Source: Azospirillum brasilense
Lineage (GTDB): Bacteria; Pseudomonadota; Alphaproteobacteria; Azospirillales; Azospirillaceae
Direction of reading: 5' to 3'
NCBI RefSeq assembly: GCF_007827815.1
Contig: NZ_VITH01000016.1
Span: 101,299 to 165,298, forward strand
Length of the DNA: 64,000 bases
Under the pieces are notes generated by a model, which was not told where the DNA came from, searched no databases, and was given only the letters and a program-made list of their open reading frames with translations. Below are positions 40,925-50,326 of the stretch, one piece after another; positions within the stretch are counted from its first letter, which is position 1; every line of letters starts with the position of its first letter. The position numbers and the translations under genes are program-made.

Positions 40925-41767
40925 GTGATCAGCGGACAATCGAGCAAGCCCGCATCCATCGGGCCGTTGGCCATGATCCGCGATCTGTGGGCCCACCGCG
41001 TGCTGATCGGCCGGCTGGCCCGGCGCGAACTGATGGCCCGCTATCGCGGCTCGATGCTGGGCATGGTGTGGGCGATCCTGACACCGGTGATGATGCTGGC
41101 GGTCTACACCTTCGTCTTCCGCACCGTGTTCAAGGCCCGCTGGAGCACCGACGGGTCGGGGGGCGGCCACGGCGAGTTCGCGCTCCTGCTGTTCGCCGGC
41201 CTGATCCTGTTCAACGTGTTCGCCGAATCCGTCAACCGCGCGCCCGGGCTGATGCTGGAAAACGTCAGCTACATCAAGAAGGTGGTGTTTCCGCTGGAAA
41301 TCCTGCCCGCCGTGGTGCTGCTGGGGGCGCTGTACAACGCCGGGATCGGCCTCGTGGTGCTGGCGCTGTTCTACGGACCGGTGTTCGGGATCCCGCCCTG
41401 GACCGTTCTGCTGACTCCGCTGGTGGTGGTGCCGCTGGCCCTGCTGACGCTGGGGGTCTCGTGGTTCCTCGCGTCGGCCGGCGTGTTCCTGCGCGACATC
41501 CGCCAGTTCATCGGGGTGGCGGTGACCATGCTCATGTTCCTCAGCCCGATCTTCTACCCGGCGTCCGCCATTCCGGAGGAGCTGCGGTCGCTGCTGGCGC
41601 TCAATCCCCTGGTGCCGATCCTGGAGCAGGCGCGCGGCCTGCTGTTCTGGGGAACGCTGCCCGATTGGGGACCGTGGCTGCTGTCGGTCGTCTTCAGCTA
41701 CGCCGTCGCCTGGCTGGGCTACGCCTGGTTCGTCAAGACCCGCAAAGGCTTCGCCGATGTCGTCTGA
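40925..41767 (+). CDS. wzm: polysaccharide ABC exporter permease, Wzm type
   Basis: About 280 residues with six membrane segments and the ABC-2 pattern (REL MARYRGSMLGMVWAILTPVMMLAVYTFVF, then LLLFAGLILFNVFAESV and a final SPIFYPASAIPEELRSLLALNPLVPILEQARGL). It forms the channel moving lipid-linked polysaccharide over the inner membrane. GTG 40925 is preceded by AAGGGTGA; ATG 40973 would give a more usual 264-residue length. It overlaps wzt by 11 bp. Confidence 0.9.
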   Translation: MISGQSSKPASIGPLAMIRDLWAHRVLIGRLARRELMARYRGSMLGMVWAILTPVMMLAVYTFVFRTVFKARWSTDGSGGGHGEFALLLFAGLILFNVFAESVNRAPGLMLENVSYIKKVVFPLEILPAVVLLGALYNAGIGLVVLALFYGPVFGIPPWTVLLTPLVVVPLALLTLGVSWFLASAGVFLRDIRQFIGVAVTMLMFLSPIFYPASAIPEELRSLLALNPLVPILEQARGLLFWGTLPDWGPWLLSVVFSYAVAWLGYAWFVKTRKGFADVV

Positions 41768-43115
41768 AATCGCCATCCAGGCCGCCGGGCTCGGCAAGGC
41801 CTACGCCATCTTCAAGAAGCCCCAGGACCGCCTGAAGCAGATGCTGGCCCGTGGCCGGCGGCGCTATTACGACGAGTACTGGGCGCTGCGCGGCATCGAT
41901 CTCACCGTGCACAAGGGCGAGACGATCGGCATCATCGGCCGCAACGGATCGGGCAAGTCGACCTTCCTGCAGCTGGTGTGCGGCACGCTGACCCCCACCT
42001 GCGGCACGCTGGCCGTCAACGGCCGGATCGCGGCGCTTCTGGAGTTGGGAGCCGGCTTCAACCCGGAGTTCACCGGGCGCGAGAACGTCTATCTCGCCGC
42101 CTCGGTCCTGGGGCTGAGCAACGAGCAGATCGACCAGCGCTATGACGCCATCGCCGCCTTCGCCGACATCGGCGACTTCATCAACCAGCCGGTCAAGCTC
42201 TACTCCAGCGGCATGTACGCCCGCCTGGCCTTCGCCGTCGCGGCCCATGTGGACGCGGACATCCTGATCGTCGACGAGATCCTGGCGGTCGGCGACGCGG
42301 CGTTCACCCAGAAATGCATGCGCTTCATCCACAAGTTCCGCGAGACCGGCACGCTGTTCTTCGTGTCCCACGACACCGCCCAGGTGGTCAGCCTGTGCGA
42401 CCGCGCGGTGTGGCTGGACCGCGGCCAGGTGCAGGAGATCGGCCCGGCCAAGGACGTCTGCTATCGCTACATCGCGGATCTGCACAGCGAGCGCGACACC
42501 TCCAACGCCTTCCGCATCGGCGGCAACCGCGCCACCGCCCCGGTCGCGGCGGCCCCGGTCAGGGACCCGCGCAGCGAGCTGCTGAAGTCGTCCCAGCACC
42601 GCAACGAGATCGAGATCTTCGACTTCAACGACGAAAGCCCGTGGTTCGGGGCGCAGGGCGCGCGCATCGTCGGGATCAACCTGCTCAACACCCAGGGCGA
42701 GGTGCTGCCCTCGCTGGAGGGCGGGGAAGAGGTGGTGCTGAAGGTCACCTGCCAGACCCAGAAGGAGATCAACGGCCCCATCGTCGGCTTCTACGTCAAG
42801 GACAAGCTGGGCCAGAACCTGTTCGGCGACAACACCTACCTGACCTACCGCGGGCTGCCCGTCACCGTCCCCGCTGGACAGAGCTTCGCCGCCTCCTTCC
42901 GCTTCCAGCTTCCCTATCTGCCGACGGGCGACTTCGCCGTCACCGTCGCGGTGGCCGAGGGCACCCAGGACGATCACGTCCAGCACCACTGGCTGGACGA
43001 CGCCATGTTCTTCCGCGTCCATTCCAGCCACCTGATCCGCGGCCTGATCGGACTGCCCATGCACGACATCGCGCTGGAGGTGGACGGCGTCCGGATGCCG
43101 GGTTGGGAGGAGTGA
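41757..43115 (+). CDS. wzt: polysaccharide ABC exporter ATPase with C-terminal glycan-recognition domain, Wzt type
   Basis: A 452-residue protein. The ATPase domain has Walker A GRNGSGKST (61-69), signature YSSGM (149-153) and Walker B ILIVDE (169-174). Residues about 300-452 form a beta-sandwich Wzt_C domain that in O9a-type systems recognises the modified end of the chain before export. The long C-terminus means export is probably coupled to a chain-terminating modification, which fits the methyltransferase domain of the 1566-residue protein across the hddA gene. Confidence 0.93.
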   Translation: MSSEIAIQAAGLGKAYAIFKKPQDRLKQMLARGRRRYYDEYWALRGIDLTVHKGETIGIIGRNGSGKSTFLQLVCGTLTPTCGTLAVNGRIAALLELGAGFNPEFTGRENVYLAASVLGLSNEQIDQRYDAIAAFADIGDFINQPVKLYSSGMYARLAFAVAAHVDADILIVDEILAVGDAAFTQKCMRFIHKFRETGTLFFVSHDTAQVVSLCDRAVWLDRGQVQEIGPAKDVCYRYIADLHSERDTSNAFRIGGNRATAPVAAAPVRDPRSELLKSSQHRNEIEIFDFNDESPWFGAQGARIVGINLLNTQGEVLPSLEGGEEVVLKVTCQTQKEINGPIVGFYVKDKLGQNLFGDNTYLTYRGLPVTVPAGQSFAASFRFQLPYLPTGDFAVTVAVAEGTQDDHVQHHWLDDAMFFRVHSSHLIRGLIGLPMHDIALEVDGVRMPGWEE

Positions 43116-43219
43116 CCCACTCTCGACGCCAAAGCCCTTTGTTCCTTGAACCAATGAATTGGTTTGGATTCAAGGGCCATGCTGACAGCCATTCAGTTTT
43201 TTGACGCGGGAGTGAAGAA

Positions 43220-44266
43220 TTGAGTCCGAACAACCCACCCAAGCATCAATACAACGGAATTCAGGTTCTCCGTTTTGTTGCCGCGTCGATGGTCACAATT
43301 TATCACAGTTTTATTTATTATGACAATTTGAGCGGGACGCCCATAAAGTTTCATGATTATTTCGACCCCGGACTTCTATCGCGAGGAGTCGCGATATTCT
43401 TCGTAATTTCGGGTTTCATCATGGCGATGTCGGCCGAAAGACTATCCATCGGCAAATTCCTATGGCATCGCGCTCTGCGCATTTACTTCGGGTACATCGC
43501 CGCCATCGCGATCGCCGTTGCCGCCAAGACAGCGGTGTTCGGCTCGTACCCCATGCAGCTCATCTCCTTCAAATCGGTTTCCTTGCTGCCGTTCGGAGAG
43601 ATCGGCTATCCCCTGGGCGTCGAATGGTCCTTGGTCTATGAAATCGCCTTCTACGCGGTGATCGCGCTTCTCATCGCACTGCGCTATCCGGCTGTGCGAA
43701 TCGGCGTGATGCTGGCCTGGATGGTGGTCATCATGGCCTTCGGCGGCGAGTCCACCCATCTGTTGCCGAACGCGTCCCAAATCCTGCTTTCACAGTACAA
43801 CCTGGGCTTTATTGCAGGCTACTTCTGCTGGCACCTGAAGGGAACGGGAGTCGGCCGATTCCGTGACTTCTTCATTCTCGGCATTGTTCTGCTTCTCGGG
43901 GACCTGATCATCACCTGGCCCTTGATGCGGGAACTTTTCGTCGTGGCTGGCGCATCCCTTATCGTGCTTGGCGCCTCGGACCCCCGGTTCAGCGAGCGCT
44001 TCGCTGCGGACCATCCCCTGGTGCGTTGGGGCAACGCATCTTATGGCCTTTACCTGATGCACGTGACCATCTTGGGATGTGTCTATGCCGGTTCCGGGCA
44101 GCACGGCCTCGGTATTTATCTGACCGGTCTTCTGATGGCCTTGGCGGGTGGCATCTTCTTTGGTTCTTGTGAGTTCACGCTCTACCAACGCCTGAAACGA
44201 CTGATCGACGCCCGGAAAAAGCTGGTCGATGCCCCGGTGGCGGACAAGAAACCAGTGACGCTTTGA
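43220..44266 (+). CDS. acyltransferase family 3 (OafA/ExoZ-like) membrane protein
   Basis: A 348-residue protein with about ten membrane segments. It opens with YNGIQVLRFVAASMVTIYHS (the catalytic-site His of this family), then SRGVAIFFVISGFIM and LGVEWSLVYEIAFY. Members O-acetylate surface sugars. The TTG at 43220 is used because GGGAG lies seven bases before it. The base composition is clearly lower in GC than the flanking genes, and this continues into the next gene, suggesting acquisition from another source. Confidence 0.85.
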   Translation: MSPNNPPKHQYNGIQVLRFVAASMVTIYHSFIYYDNLSGTPIKFHDYFDPGLLSRGVAIFFVISGFIMAMSAERLSIGKFLWHRALRIYFGYIAAIAIAVAAKTAVFGSYPMQLISFKSVSLLPFGEIGYPLGVEWSLVYEIAFYAVIALLIALRYPAVRIGVMLAWMVVIMAFGGESTHLLPNASQILLSQYNLGFIAGYFCWHLKGTGVGRFRDFFILGIVLLLGDLIITWPLMRELFVVAGASLIVLGASDPRFSERFAADHPLVRWGNASYGLYLMHVTILGCVYAGSGQHGLGIYLTGLLMALAGGIFFGSCEFTLYQRLKRLIDARKKLVDAPVADKKPVTL

Positions 44267-44383
44267 ACGTCGGTGTCGCCGCGACGTAACACCGAACAAT
44301 CCCAGGCCCTCACCATGCAAGACGATGTTTCACGCACCGTTGGGCATTCGAGAGCCAAATTGAATGATATACCTTCTTGGCAT

Positions 44384-46777
44384 ATGGGTATGGTTGAAAG
44401 AAAAATGAACAAGTCATCCGAGCCTAAAATCAGCAAGATCGTGGCATCAGCCGCCCTTATTTCTATCATTTTTCTAATTTCATCGCCTTTCAGACTACAG
44501 ATGCCTCAATCTGGCCTAGATCCGTCCTGGAATGCCGTAATCGCCAAAGCGGCTGTAGAGGGATGGCAATGGGGAAGAGATGTTATTTTTACTTTTGGCC
44601 CTTATGGATATCTTTACTCTCATACCTTCCAGAGCAATCTTTGGGGCTCTGTTGTTTCGATAAGCGCCGCACTCTCTATCGTATTTGGCATTGGAGCCGT
44701 CGGCCTTATTGCCAACATAAATTTCGTGCGCGCAATAATAACTAGCGCAGCATTGATCTTAGGAGCATTTGCCCTTCTCGAAGACAGCTTCTATTTTGCA
44801 TTTCCTCTGTTCATTCTGACCGGATATTTTCGACTTCCTACAGCCGTCCCAACGTGGCGCCTTGTTCTGTTCACTGTTGCGGCTGGCCTGTCAGCATTGA
44901 TCAAAATTTCGTTTGGTGCCTTGGCCTTGGCCATTGTCATCCTAATCGACGCCCACCGCATTTTTAGGAAAAATCCTCCTGTTTTCACGCCCGTATTCGT
45001 CTCGAGCGTTCTATTTTTCTATGTCATATCTGGACAAGATCTACACTATTTTGCTGATTTCTTGACGCTCGGATTTCAAGTAGTTTCTGGATACAGCGAA
45101 GCAATGGCAATGCCAGGTTCCACATCAGAACTGGTATCTTTCCTTGTTTTGTCAGCAATCTCATTCCTTGCCATTGTAGCCATCGAATACCGCAACGGTC
45201 GCTTGGCCGGGCGGCCGCTTGATGTTCTGGCTCTTTTGGCCGGTCTCGGTCTTTTCTGGTTTATGGTGTTCAAGGCTGGCTTTGTTCGCCATGACTTGCA
45301 CAGCATGATCGCTTGGGCTGCGGCCGGTTGCGGGATTGCTCTGTACGTCGCTTCTCTCGGCAACAATACGCGGGCAGGGCTGTTGACAAGCTTCCTGCTT
45401 GGGCTGGCGCTCTTGATGTCCTTGGTGGCACCTTATCGGTATTCCACGGACCAGAATTATCCATTCGGGCCACTTCTCTATGGCCAGTTCGTCGCAAAGC
45501 CGAAGCAGTCGTTGAACGATATTGCTGCCTTCGCCTCAAACCCTTCCCATTGGATTGAGCAGAAGCAGGAAGACTACAATCGACACTTGGAGGCCCTTCG
45601 CAAAGCTGAGCCAATTCCTGTCCTGCAGGGAACGGTCGACGTTTTGCCATCCATCCAGGCTGCGGTCTTGGCAAGCGGCAATGAGTATCGTCCACGGCCG
45701 ATTTTCCAGGAGTACTCGACGTACACCCCAATGCTGATTGAAGCAAACCGGCGTTTCCTGCTTGGGGATCGTGCTCCGGACAACCTCTTGTTCAGCGTCG
45801 GCTCGATTGATAATCGGCATCCCGCCTTGGCGGAGGGTCCCCTTTGGCCCGACATCCTCCAACGCTACGAACCGGTCCGTCTCGAATCGTCGATGCTGAT
45901 GATGCGAAAGCGGTCCATACCTGCTCCATTGCTTCTCGCTGATGCGCACACCGTCAGCGCCGGCTTCTCCGAAAATGTTGCCCTTCCGCAGGATGCGGAT
46001 GCACTGTTCATGTCTGTCGACATTGACATGACCTTGCTTGGGAAACTGCTTAAGACCGTATTTCGCGTCCCGACCGTCGACATGACGGTCACCTTGGCCG
46101 GGGGAGAGGAAAAGAAATACCGCCTTATTCCAGGCATCGCAAAATCTGGTTTCATTATATCACCACACATAGAGAACAATTTTGCGTTCGAAGCTCTTTC
46201 CGCTGGAATGCCAGAGCTTTTCCCGAACCTCAAGGTTGTTTCCATCCGTCTGGATACAGACAATTTTTTGCCCTGGGTGAAGCCGAATATTCATTTTCAT
46301 TTCCAGCCGCTGCATGTCGATGGGCTGAGGCAGCCCACTTTGGCTGAAGGCGTGCGCCGGGAATTGGCCATGTACGAGACGCTGCGGACATTAGCGTCCT
46401 CGTCCTCCGTGCGGGCACCCTTTGTCGAAATCAGCGAACAGAAGCTTTTGGCGCATGCTCCCACCTCCATGTTCCTCGACGTCGCATCGGCGCAACGTGT
46501 GGACGTGGAATTCGGGATCAGAGACGTGGCTTGGCAGGCCAACACCGCGACCGATGGTGTTTGCTTCCGGATATCCATGGCCGCTCCCGACGGAGCCTCC
46601 GTAAAGGCTTGGGAGCGCTGCCTTCGTCCGACAACCGCCCTCGCGGATCGGGGCGTGCAGAGTGTCTCCATCGATGCCGAGTTGCCGGCAGGGGGGCGAC
46701 TGACGTTTGAGACGGACTGCGGCGGCAATTGCTCGTGGGATTGGGCTTACTGGCAAAACGTCGCGATTGTCCCGTAA
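44384..46777 (+). CDS. large multi-pass membrane protein of unknown function
   Basis: About 797 residues. The N-terminal half has roughly ten hydrophobic segments; the C-terminal 400 residues are soluble and probably periplasmic, with two Cys near the end (TDCGGNCSWDW). The general form recalls polysaccharide-associated membrane glycosyltransferases of the GT-C kind (DPSWNAVIAKAAVEGWQWGRDVIFTFGPYG early on), but I recognise no family. Several starts are possible (44315, 44384, 44405). GC content is lower than in the neighbours, especially over the first third. It follows the acyltransferase closely and probably acts with it. Confidence 0.65.
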   Translation: MGMVERKMNKSSEPKISKIVASAALISIIFLISSPFRLQMPQSGLDPSWNAVIAKAAVEGWQWGRDVIFTFGPYGYLYSHTFQSNLWGSVVSISAALSIVFGIGAVGLIANINFVRAIITSAALILGAFALLEDSFYFAFPLFILTGYFRLPTAVPTWRLVLFTVAAGLSALIKISFGALALAIVILIDAHRIFRKNPPVFTPVFVSSVLFFYVISGQDLHYFADFLTLGFQVVSGYSEAMAMPGSTSELVSFLVLSAISFLAIVAIEYRNGRLAGRPLDVLALLAGLGLFWFMVFKAGFVRHDLHSMIAWAAAGCGIALYVASLGNNTRAGLLTSFLLGLALLMSLVAPYRYSTDQNYPFGPLLYGQFVAKPKQSLNDIAAFASNPSHWIEQKQEDYNRHLEALRKAEPIPVLQGTVDVLPSIQAAVLASGNEYRPRPIFQEYSTYTPMLIEANRRFLLGDRAPDNLLFSVGSIDNRHPALAEGPLWPDILQRYEPVRLESSMLMMRKRSIPAPLLLADAHTVSAGFSENVALPQDADALFMSVDIDMTLLGKLLKTVFRVPTVDMTVTLAGGEEKKYRLIPGIAKSGFIISPHIENNFAFEALSAGMPELFPNLKVVSIRLDTDNFLPWVKPNIHFHFQPLHVDGLRQPTLAEGVRRELAMYETLRTLASSSSVRAPFVEISEQKLLAHAPTSMFLDVASAQRVDVEFGIRDVAWQANTATDGVCFRISMAAPDGASVKAWERCLRPTTALADRGVQSVSIDAELPAGGRLTFETDCGGNCSWDWAYWQNVAIVP

Positions 46778-46909
46778 CCAACTGATTTTCTTGAAGCTGG
46801 TTTCGGCACAGCCCGCTTGTGCCGAAATCAGAAACGGTCCTAGGAAAGACCAGGGTGCCCTGCAATGCCACCCATGGATGGAGCGACAGAAGGTCAGAGG
46901 ACCCAGATC

Positions 46910-47446
46910 ATGCTGAACCGGGCCTTGTTGCTCGACCGCGATGGCGTTGTGAACGTCGATCACGGTTATGTCGTGGAGCGGGAACGCTTCGTCTTCGTGG
47001 ACGGTATCTTCGAGCTGGCGCGCCACGCCGTGGACCGCGGCTTCCGCGTGGTGATCGTCACCAACCAGTCCGGGATCGCCCGCGGCTATTACACGGAAGC
47101 CGCCTTCCTGGAGCTGTCGGAGTGGATGCGCGCCGCGTTCCGCGAGCATGGCGTGGAGCTGGCCGGGCTGTTCCATTGCCCGTACCACCCCAAAGGCCCG
47201 GTCGCGCGTTACACGCGGGATAGCTTCTGGCGCAAGCCCAACCCCGGCATGATCCTGGACGCGGCGCGGCGGCTGGACCTTGATCTGTCCCGGTCGGTGT
47301 TCCTGGGCGATCAGGCGACCGACATGCAGGCCGCCCTCACCGCCGGCGTCGGCCTGCGGGTGCAACTGAGCGACACGCAAGACGGCGACCAGGCGGCCTC
47401 CCTGACGATCGGCCGCCTGACGGACCTCATTCCCCGCCTGCGCTGA
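46910..47446 (+). CDS. gmhB: D-glycero-D-manno-heptose 1,7-bisphosphate 7-phosphatase, GmhB type
   Basis: A 178-residue HAD-IIIA phosphatase with LLLDRDGVVNVDHGYV (nucleophile and acid Asp), VTNQSGIARGYY and FLGDQATDMQAA. The histidine-containing FHCPYHPKG loop is present but the usual zinc-site cysteines after it are not (WRKPNPG), as in GmhB relatives lacking the zinc ring. It would act between HddA and HddC. It is the second such domain in the window. ATG 46910 gives the family's normal length. Confidence 0.82.
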   Translation: MLNRALLLDRDGVVNVDHGYVVERERFVFVDGIFELARHAVDRGFRVVIVTNQSGIARGYYTEAAFLELSEWMRAAFREHGVELAGLFHCPYHPKGPVARYTRDSFWRKPNPGMILDAARRLDLDLSRSVFLGDQATDMQAALTAGVGLRVQLSDTQDGDQAASLTIGRLTDLIPRLR

Positions 47447-47464
47447 CGCGCCGGCGCCGTTCCG

Positions 47465-48328
47465 CTACTCCGTCAGGCTCAGCAGGTAGCGGCCGTACTC
47501 GTTCTTCTTCAGCGGCTCGGCGAGGCGGCGCACCTGCTCGGCGTCGATCCAGCCGGAGGTGAAGGCGATCTCCTCCGGGCAGGCGATCTGCAGGCCCTGC
47601 CGGTGCTGGATGGTGCGGACGAACTCGGCCGCCTCCAGCAGGCTGTCGTGGGTGCCGGTGTCGAACCAGCCGTAGCCGCGGCCCATCTGCTCGACCGACA
47701 GGCGGCCGGCCTCCAGATAGGCGGCGTTGACCGAGGTGATCTCCAACTCGCCGCGCGGCGATGGCTTCACCGACGCCGCGATGTCCAGCACGTCGTTGTC
47801 GTAGAAGTACAGCCCGGTGACCGCCCACTTGGAGCGCGGGTTGACCGGCTTCTCCTCGATGCTGAGCGCGCGTCCCTGCTCGTCGAACTCGACCACGCCA
47901 TAACGTTCCGGGTCGCGGACGCCGTAGGCGAAGACGCGGGCGCCCTGGGTGTTCTCGCCGGCCTGGCGCAGCAGGCTGGTCAGGCCGTGGCCGTAGAAGA
48001 TGTTGTCGCCGAGCACCAGCGCGCAGCTGTCGGTGCCGACGAAGTCGCGGCCGATGATGAAGGCCTGGGCCAGCCCGTCGGGCGAGGGCTGCGCAGCGTA
48101 GGTCAGGTTGATGCCCCACTGCGCCCCGTCGCCGAGCACCGTCTGGAACAGCGCCTGGTCATGCGGCGTGGTGATGACCAGGATGTCGCGGATTCCCGCC
48201 AGCATCAGCGTGCTGAGCGGGAAATAGATCATCGGCTTGTCGTAGATCGGCAGAAGCTGCTTGCTGACCGCCCGGGTCACCGGATAAAGCCGCGTGCCGG
48301 ACCCGCCGGCCAGGATGATGCCCTTCAT
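47465..48328 (-). CDS. rmlA: glucose-1-phosphate thymidylyltransferase
   Basis: A 287-residue enzyme with GIILAGGSGTRLYPVT, KPMIYFPLSTLMLAGI, LGDNIFYG and IEEKPVNPRSKWAVTGLYFYD, all diagnostic for RmlA/RfbA. It makes dTDP-glucose from dTTP and glucose-1-P. It is the last gene of the minus-strand rml group (C-B-D-A order of transcription) and ends convergently with gmhB. Confidence 0.96.
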   Translation of the reverse strand: MKGIILAGGSGTRLYPVTRAVSKQLLPIYDKPMIYFPLSTLMLAGIRDILVITTPHDQALFQTVLGDGAQWGINLTYAAQPSPDGLAQAFIIGRDFVGTDSCALVLGDNIFYGHGLTSLLRQAGENTQGARVFAYGVRDPERYGVVEFDEQGRALSIEEKPVNPRSKWAVTGLYFYDNDVLDIAASVKPSPRGELEITSVNAAYLEAGRLSVEQMGRGYGWFDTGTHDSLLEAAEFVRTIQHRQGLQIACPEEIAFTSGWIDAEQVRRLAEPLKKNEYGRYLLSLTE

Positions 48329-48355
48329 GATCGCGCCGCCTGTCGTGAGGTCGTT

Positions 48356-49255
48356 CTAGGATGCGGTGGGGGAAAGCAACGCGTCGAGCACGCGGTCCAG
48401 GCTGTCTTCCCAGCGCGGGGCCTCGATGCCGAACGCGGTCCGGATCCGGCCGCAGTCCAGCCGCGAATTGGCCGGGCGACGGGCGGGGGTGGGATAGTCC
48501 GCCGTGGTGATGGCCAGCAGGCGCGGACGCCGGCCGGTGGCCGCCTCCAGCCGCTGGAAAACGCGCTCGGCGAAGCCGTGCCAGGTCGTCTCGCCCGTTC
48601 CGGTGAAGTGGTAGGTGCCCCAGGGAACGTCGCGTCCTGTGTCCTTCGCCGCGGCGATCCGCACGGCGATGGCCACGATGGCGGTGGCAATGTCCGCGGC
48701 GGCCGTCGGCGCGCCGTGCTGGTCGGCGACCACGCGCATCTCCTCCCGCTCACGCCCGAAGCGCAGCATGGTCTTGACGAAGTTGGCCCCGTGCGCGGCG
48801 TAGACCCAGGAGGTGCGCAGGATGACATGATGCGGCAGCGCGGCGCGCACCGCCGCCTCGCCGGCCTCCTTGCTGGCGCCGTAGGCGCCGAGCGGGGCGA
48901 CCGGGTCGTCCTCTGTGTAGGGGGCCGGCTTGGTGCCGTCGAACACATAGTCGGTGGAGATGTGGACCAGCGGCACGCCGCGCGCGGCGCAGGCCGCCGC
49001 CAGCCGGGCCGGGCCGTCGCGGTTGACGGCGAAGGCCGCCTCGCGGTCGCCCTCGGCCTTGTCCACGGCGGTGTAGGCGGTGGCGTTGACGACGAGGTCG
49101 GGGGCGTGGGCGGCCATCGCCGCCTCCACCGTCTCCGGCCGGGCCATGTCGACGTCCGGCCGGGCCAGCCCGACCAGGTCGGTGCCCTGCGGCCAGGCGG
49201 CGCGCATCAGTTCGGTGCCGACCTGCCCGCTGGTGCCGAGGATGAGGATCTTCAT
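48356..49255 (-). CDS. rmlD: dTDP-4-dehydrorhamnose reductase
   Basis: A 299-residue SDR with ILILGTSGQVGTEL, VNATAYTAVDKAE, ISTDYVFDG and YGASKEAGE, the usual RmlD motifs. It reduces dTDP-4-keto-L-rhamnose to dTDP-L-rhamnose with NADPH. The ATG overlaps the rmlB stop (ATGA). Confidence 0.95.
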   Translation of the reverse strand: MKILILGTSGQVGTELMRAAWPQGTDLVGLARPDVDMARPETVEAAMAAHAPDLVVNATAYTAVDKAEGDREAAFAVNRDGPARLAAACAARGVPLVHISTDYVFDGTKPAPYTEDDPVAPLGAYGASKEAGEAAVRAALPHHVILRTSWVYAAHGANFVKTMLRFGREREEMRVVADQHGAPTAAADIATAIVAIAVRIAAAKDTGRDVPWGTYHFTGTGETTWHGFAERVFQRLEAATGRRPRLLAITTADYPTPARRPANSRLDCGRIRTAFGIEAPRWEDSLDRVLDALLSPTAS

Positions 49256-50307
49256 GCCGCGTCGAGCCCCAGCCGCTCGCCGCGGTAGGAGCCGTTCAGG
49301 ATGGCTTCCCACCAGGACCGGTTCTCCAGGTACCACTCCACGGTCTTGCGCAGGCCGGTCTCGAAGGTCTCCTGCGGCGTCCAGCCCAGCTCGCGGGTGA
49401 TCTTGGAGGCATCGATGGCGTAGCGCTTGTCGTGGCCCGGCCGGTCGGCGACGAAGGTGATCAGCCGGTCGTGCGGCGCGCCGGCCGGGGCCAGCTCGTC
49501 CAAGAGCGCGCACAGCGTCCGCACCACGTCCAGGTTGGTGCGCTCGTTGTAGCCGCCGATGTTGTAGCTTTCGCCGATCACACCTTTGTCCAGCACCAGC
49601 CGCAGGGCGCGGGCGTGATCCTCGACGTAGAGCCAGTCACGGATGTTGTCGCCCTTGCCGTAGACCGGCAGCGGCTCCCCCTTCAGACCCTTCAGGATCA
49701 TCAGCGGGATCAGCTTTTCCGGGAAATGGTAAGGGCCGTAGTTGTTCGAGCAGTTGGTCAGGACCACGGGCAGCCCGTAGGTCTCGTGCCACGCCCGCAC
49801 CAGATGGTCGCTCGACGCCTTGCTGGCCGAGTAGGGCGAGTTCGGGCTGTAGGAGGTCGTCTCGGTGAAGAAGCCGTCGTCGCCCAGCGTGCCGAAGACC
49901 TCGTCGGTGGAAATGTGGTGGAAGCGGAAGGCCGCGCGCTTCTCCGCCGGCAGCGACGTCCAGTAGCCGCGCGCCGCCTCCAGCAGGCGGAAGGTGCCGA
50001 CCACGTTGGTCTGGATAAACTCGCCCGGCCCGTCGATGGAGCGGTCCACATGGGACTCCGCGGCCAGATGCATGACGGCGTCCGGCTGGTGCTCCGCGAA
50101 GACCCGGCGCAGCTCGTCACCGTCACAGATGTCGACCTTCTCGAACGCGTAGCGGGGATTTTCGGCCGCGCCCGGCAGCGAGGACAGGTTGGCCGCGTAG
50201 GTCAGCTTGTCGAGGTTGACGACGGAGGCGTCGGTTTCGGCCAGGAGCTGACGGACGACGGCGGAGCCGATGAAACCGGCTCCCCCCGTGACAATGATCT
50301 TCTTCAT
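49252..50307 (-). CDS. rmlB: dTDP-glucose 4,6-dehydratase
   Basis: A 351-residue enzyme with VTGGAGFIGSAVVRQLL, HLAAESHVDRSID, STDEVFGTLG and YSASKASSDH (Y-K pair). It forms dTDP-4-keto-6-deoxyglucose, the second rhamnose step. It is coupled to rmlD by a 4-bp overlap and follows rmlC by 19 bp. Confidence 0.96.
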   Translation of the reverse strand: MKKIIVTGGAGFIGSAVVRQLLAETDASVVNLDKLTYAANLSSLPGAAENPRYAFEKVDICDGDELRRVFAEHQPDAVMHLAAESHVDRSIDGPGEFIQTNVVGTFRLLEAARGYWTSLPAEKRAAFRFHHISTDEVFGTLGDDGFFTETTSYSPNSPYSASKASSDHLVRAWHETYGLPVVLTNCSNNYGPYHFPEKLIPLMILKGLKGEPLPVYGKGDNIRDWLYVEDHARALRLVLDKGVIGESYNIGGYNERTNLDVVRTLCALLDELAPAGAPHDRLITFVADRPGHDKRYAIDASKITRELGWTPQETFETGLRKTVEWYLENRSWWEAILNGSYRGERLGLDAA

Positions 50308-50326
50308 TGAGGCACCTGTTATCCTG

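Noticed and set aside
48615..50310. Plus-strand frames over the rml genes
   Set aside because: No recognisable families; rmlA-D are unambiguous on the minus strand.
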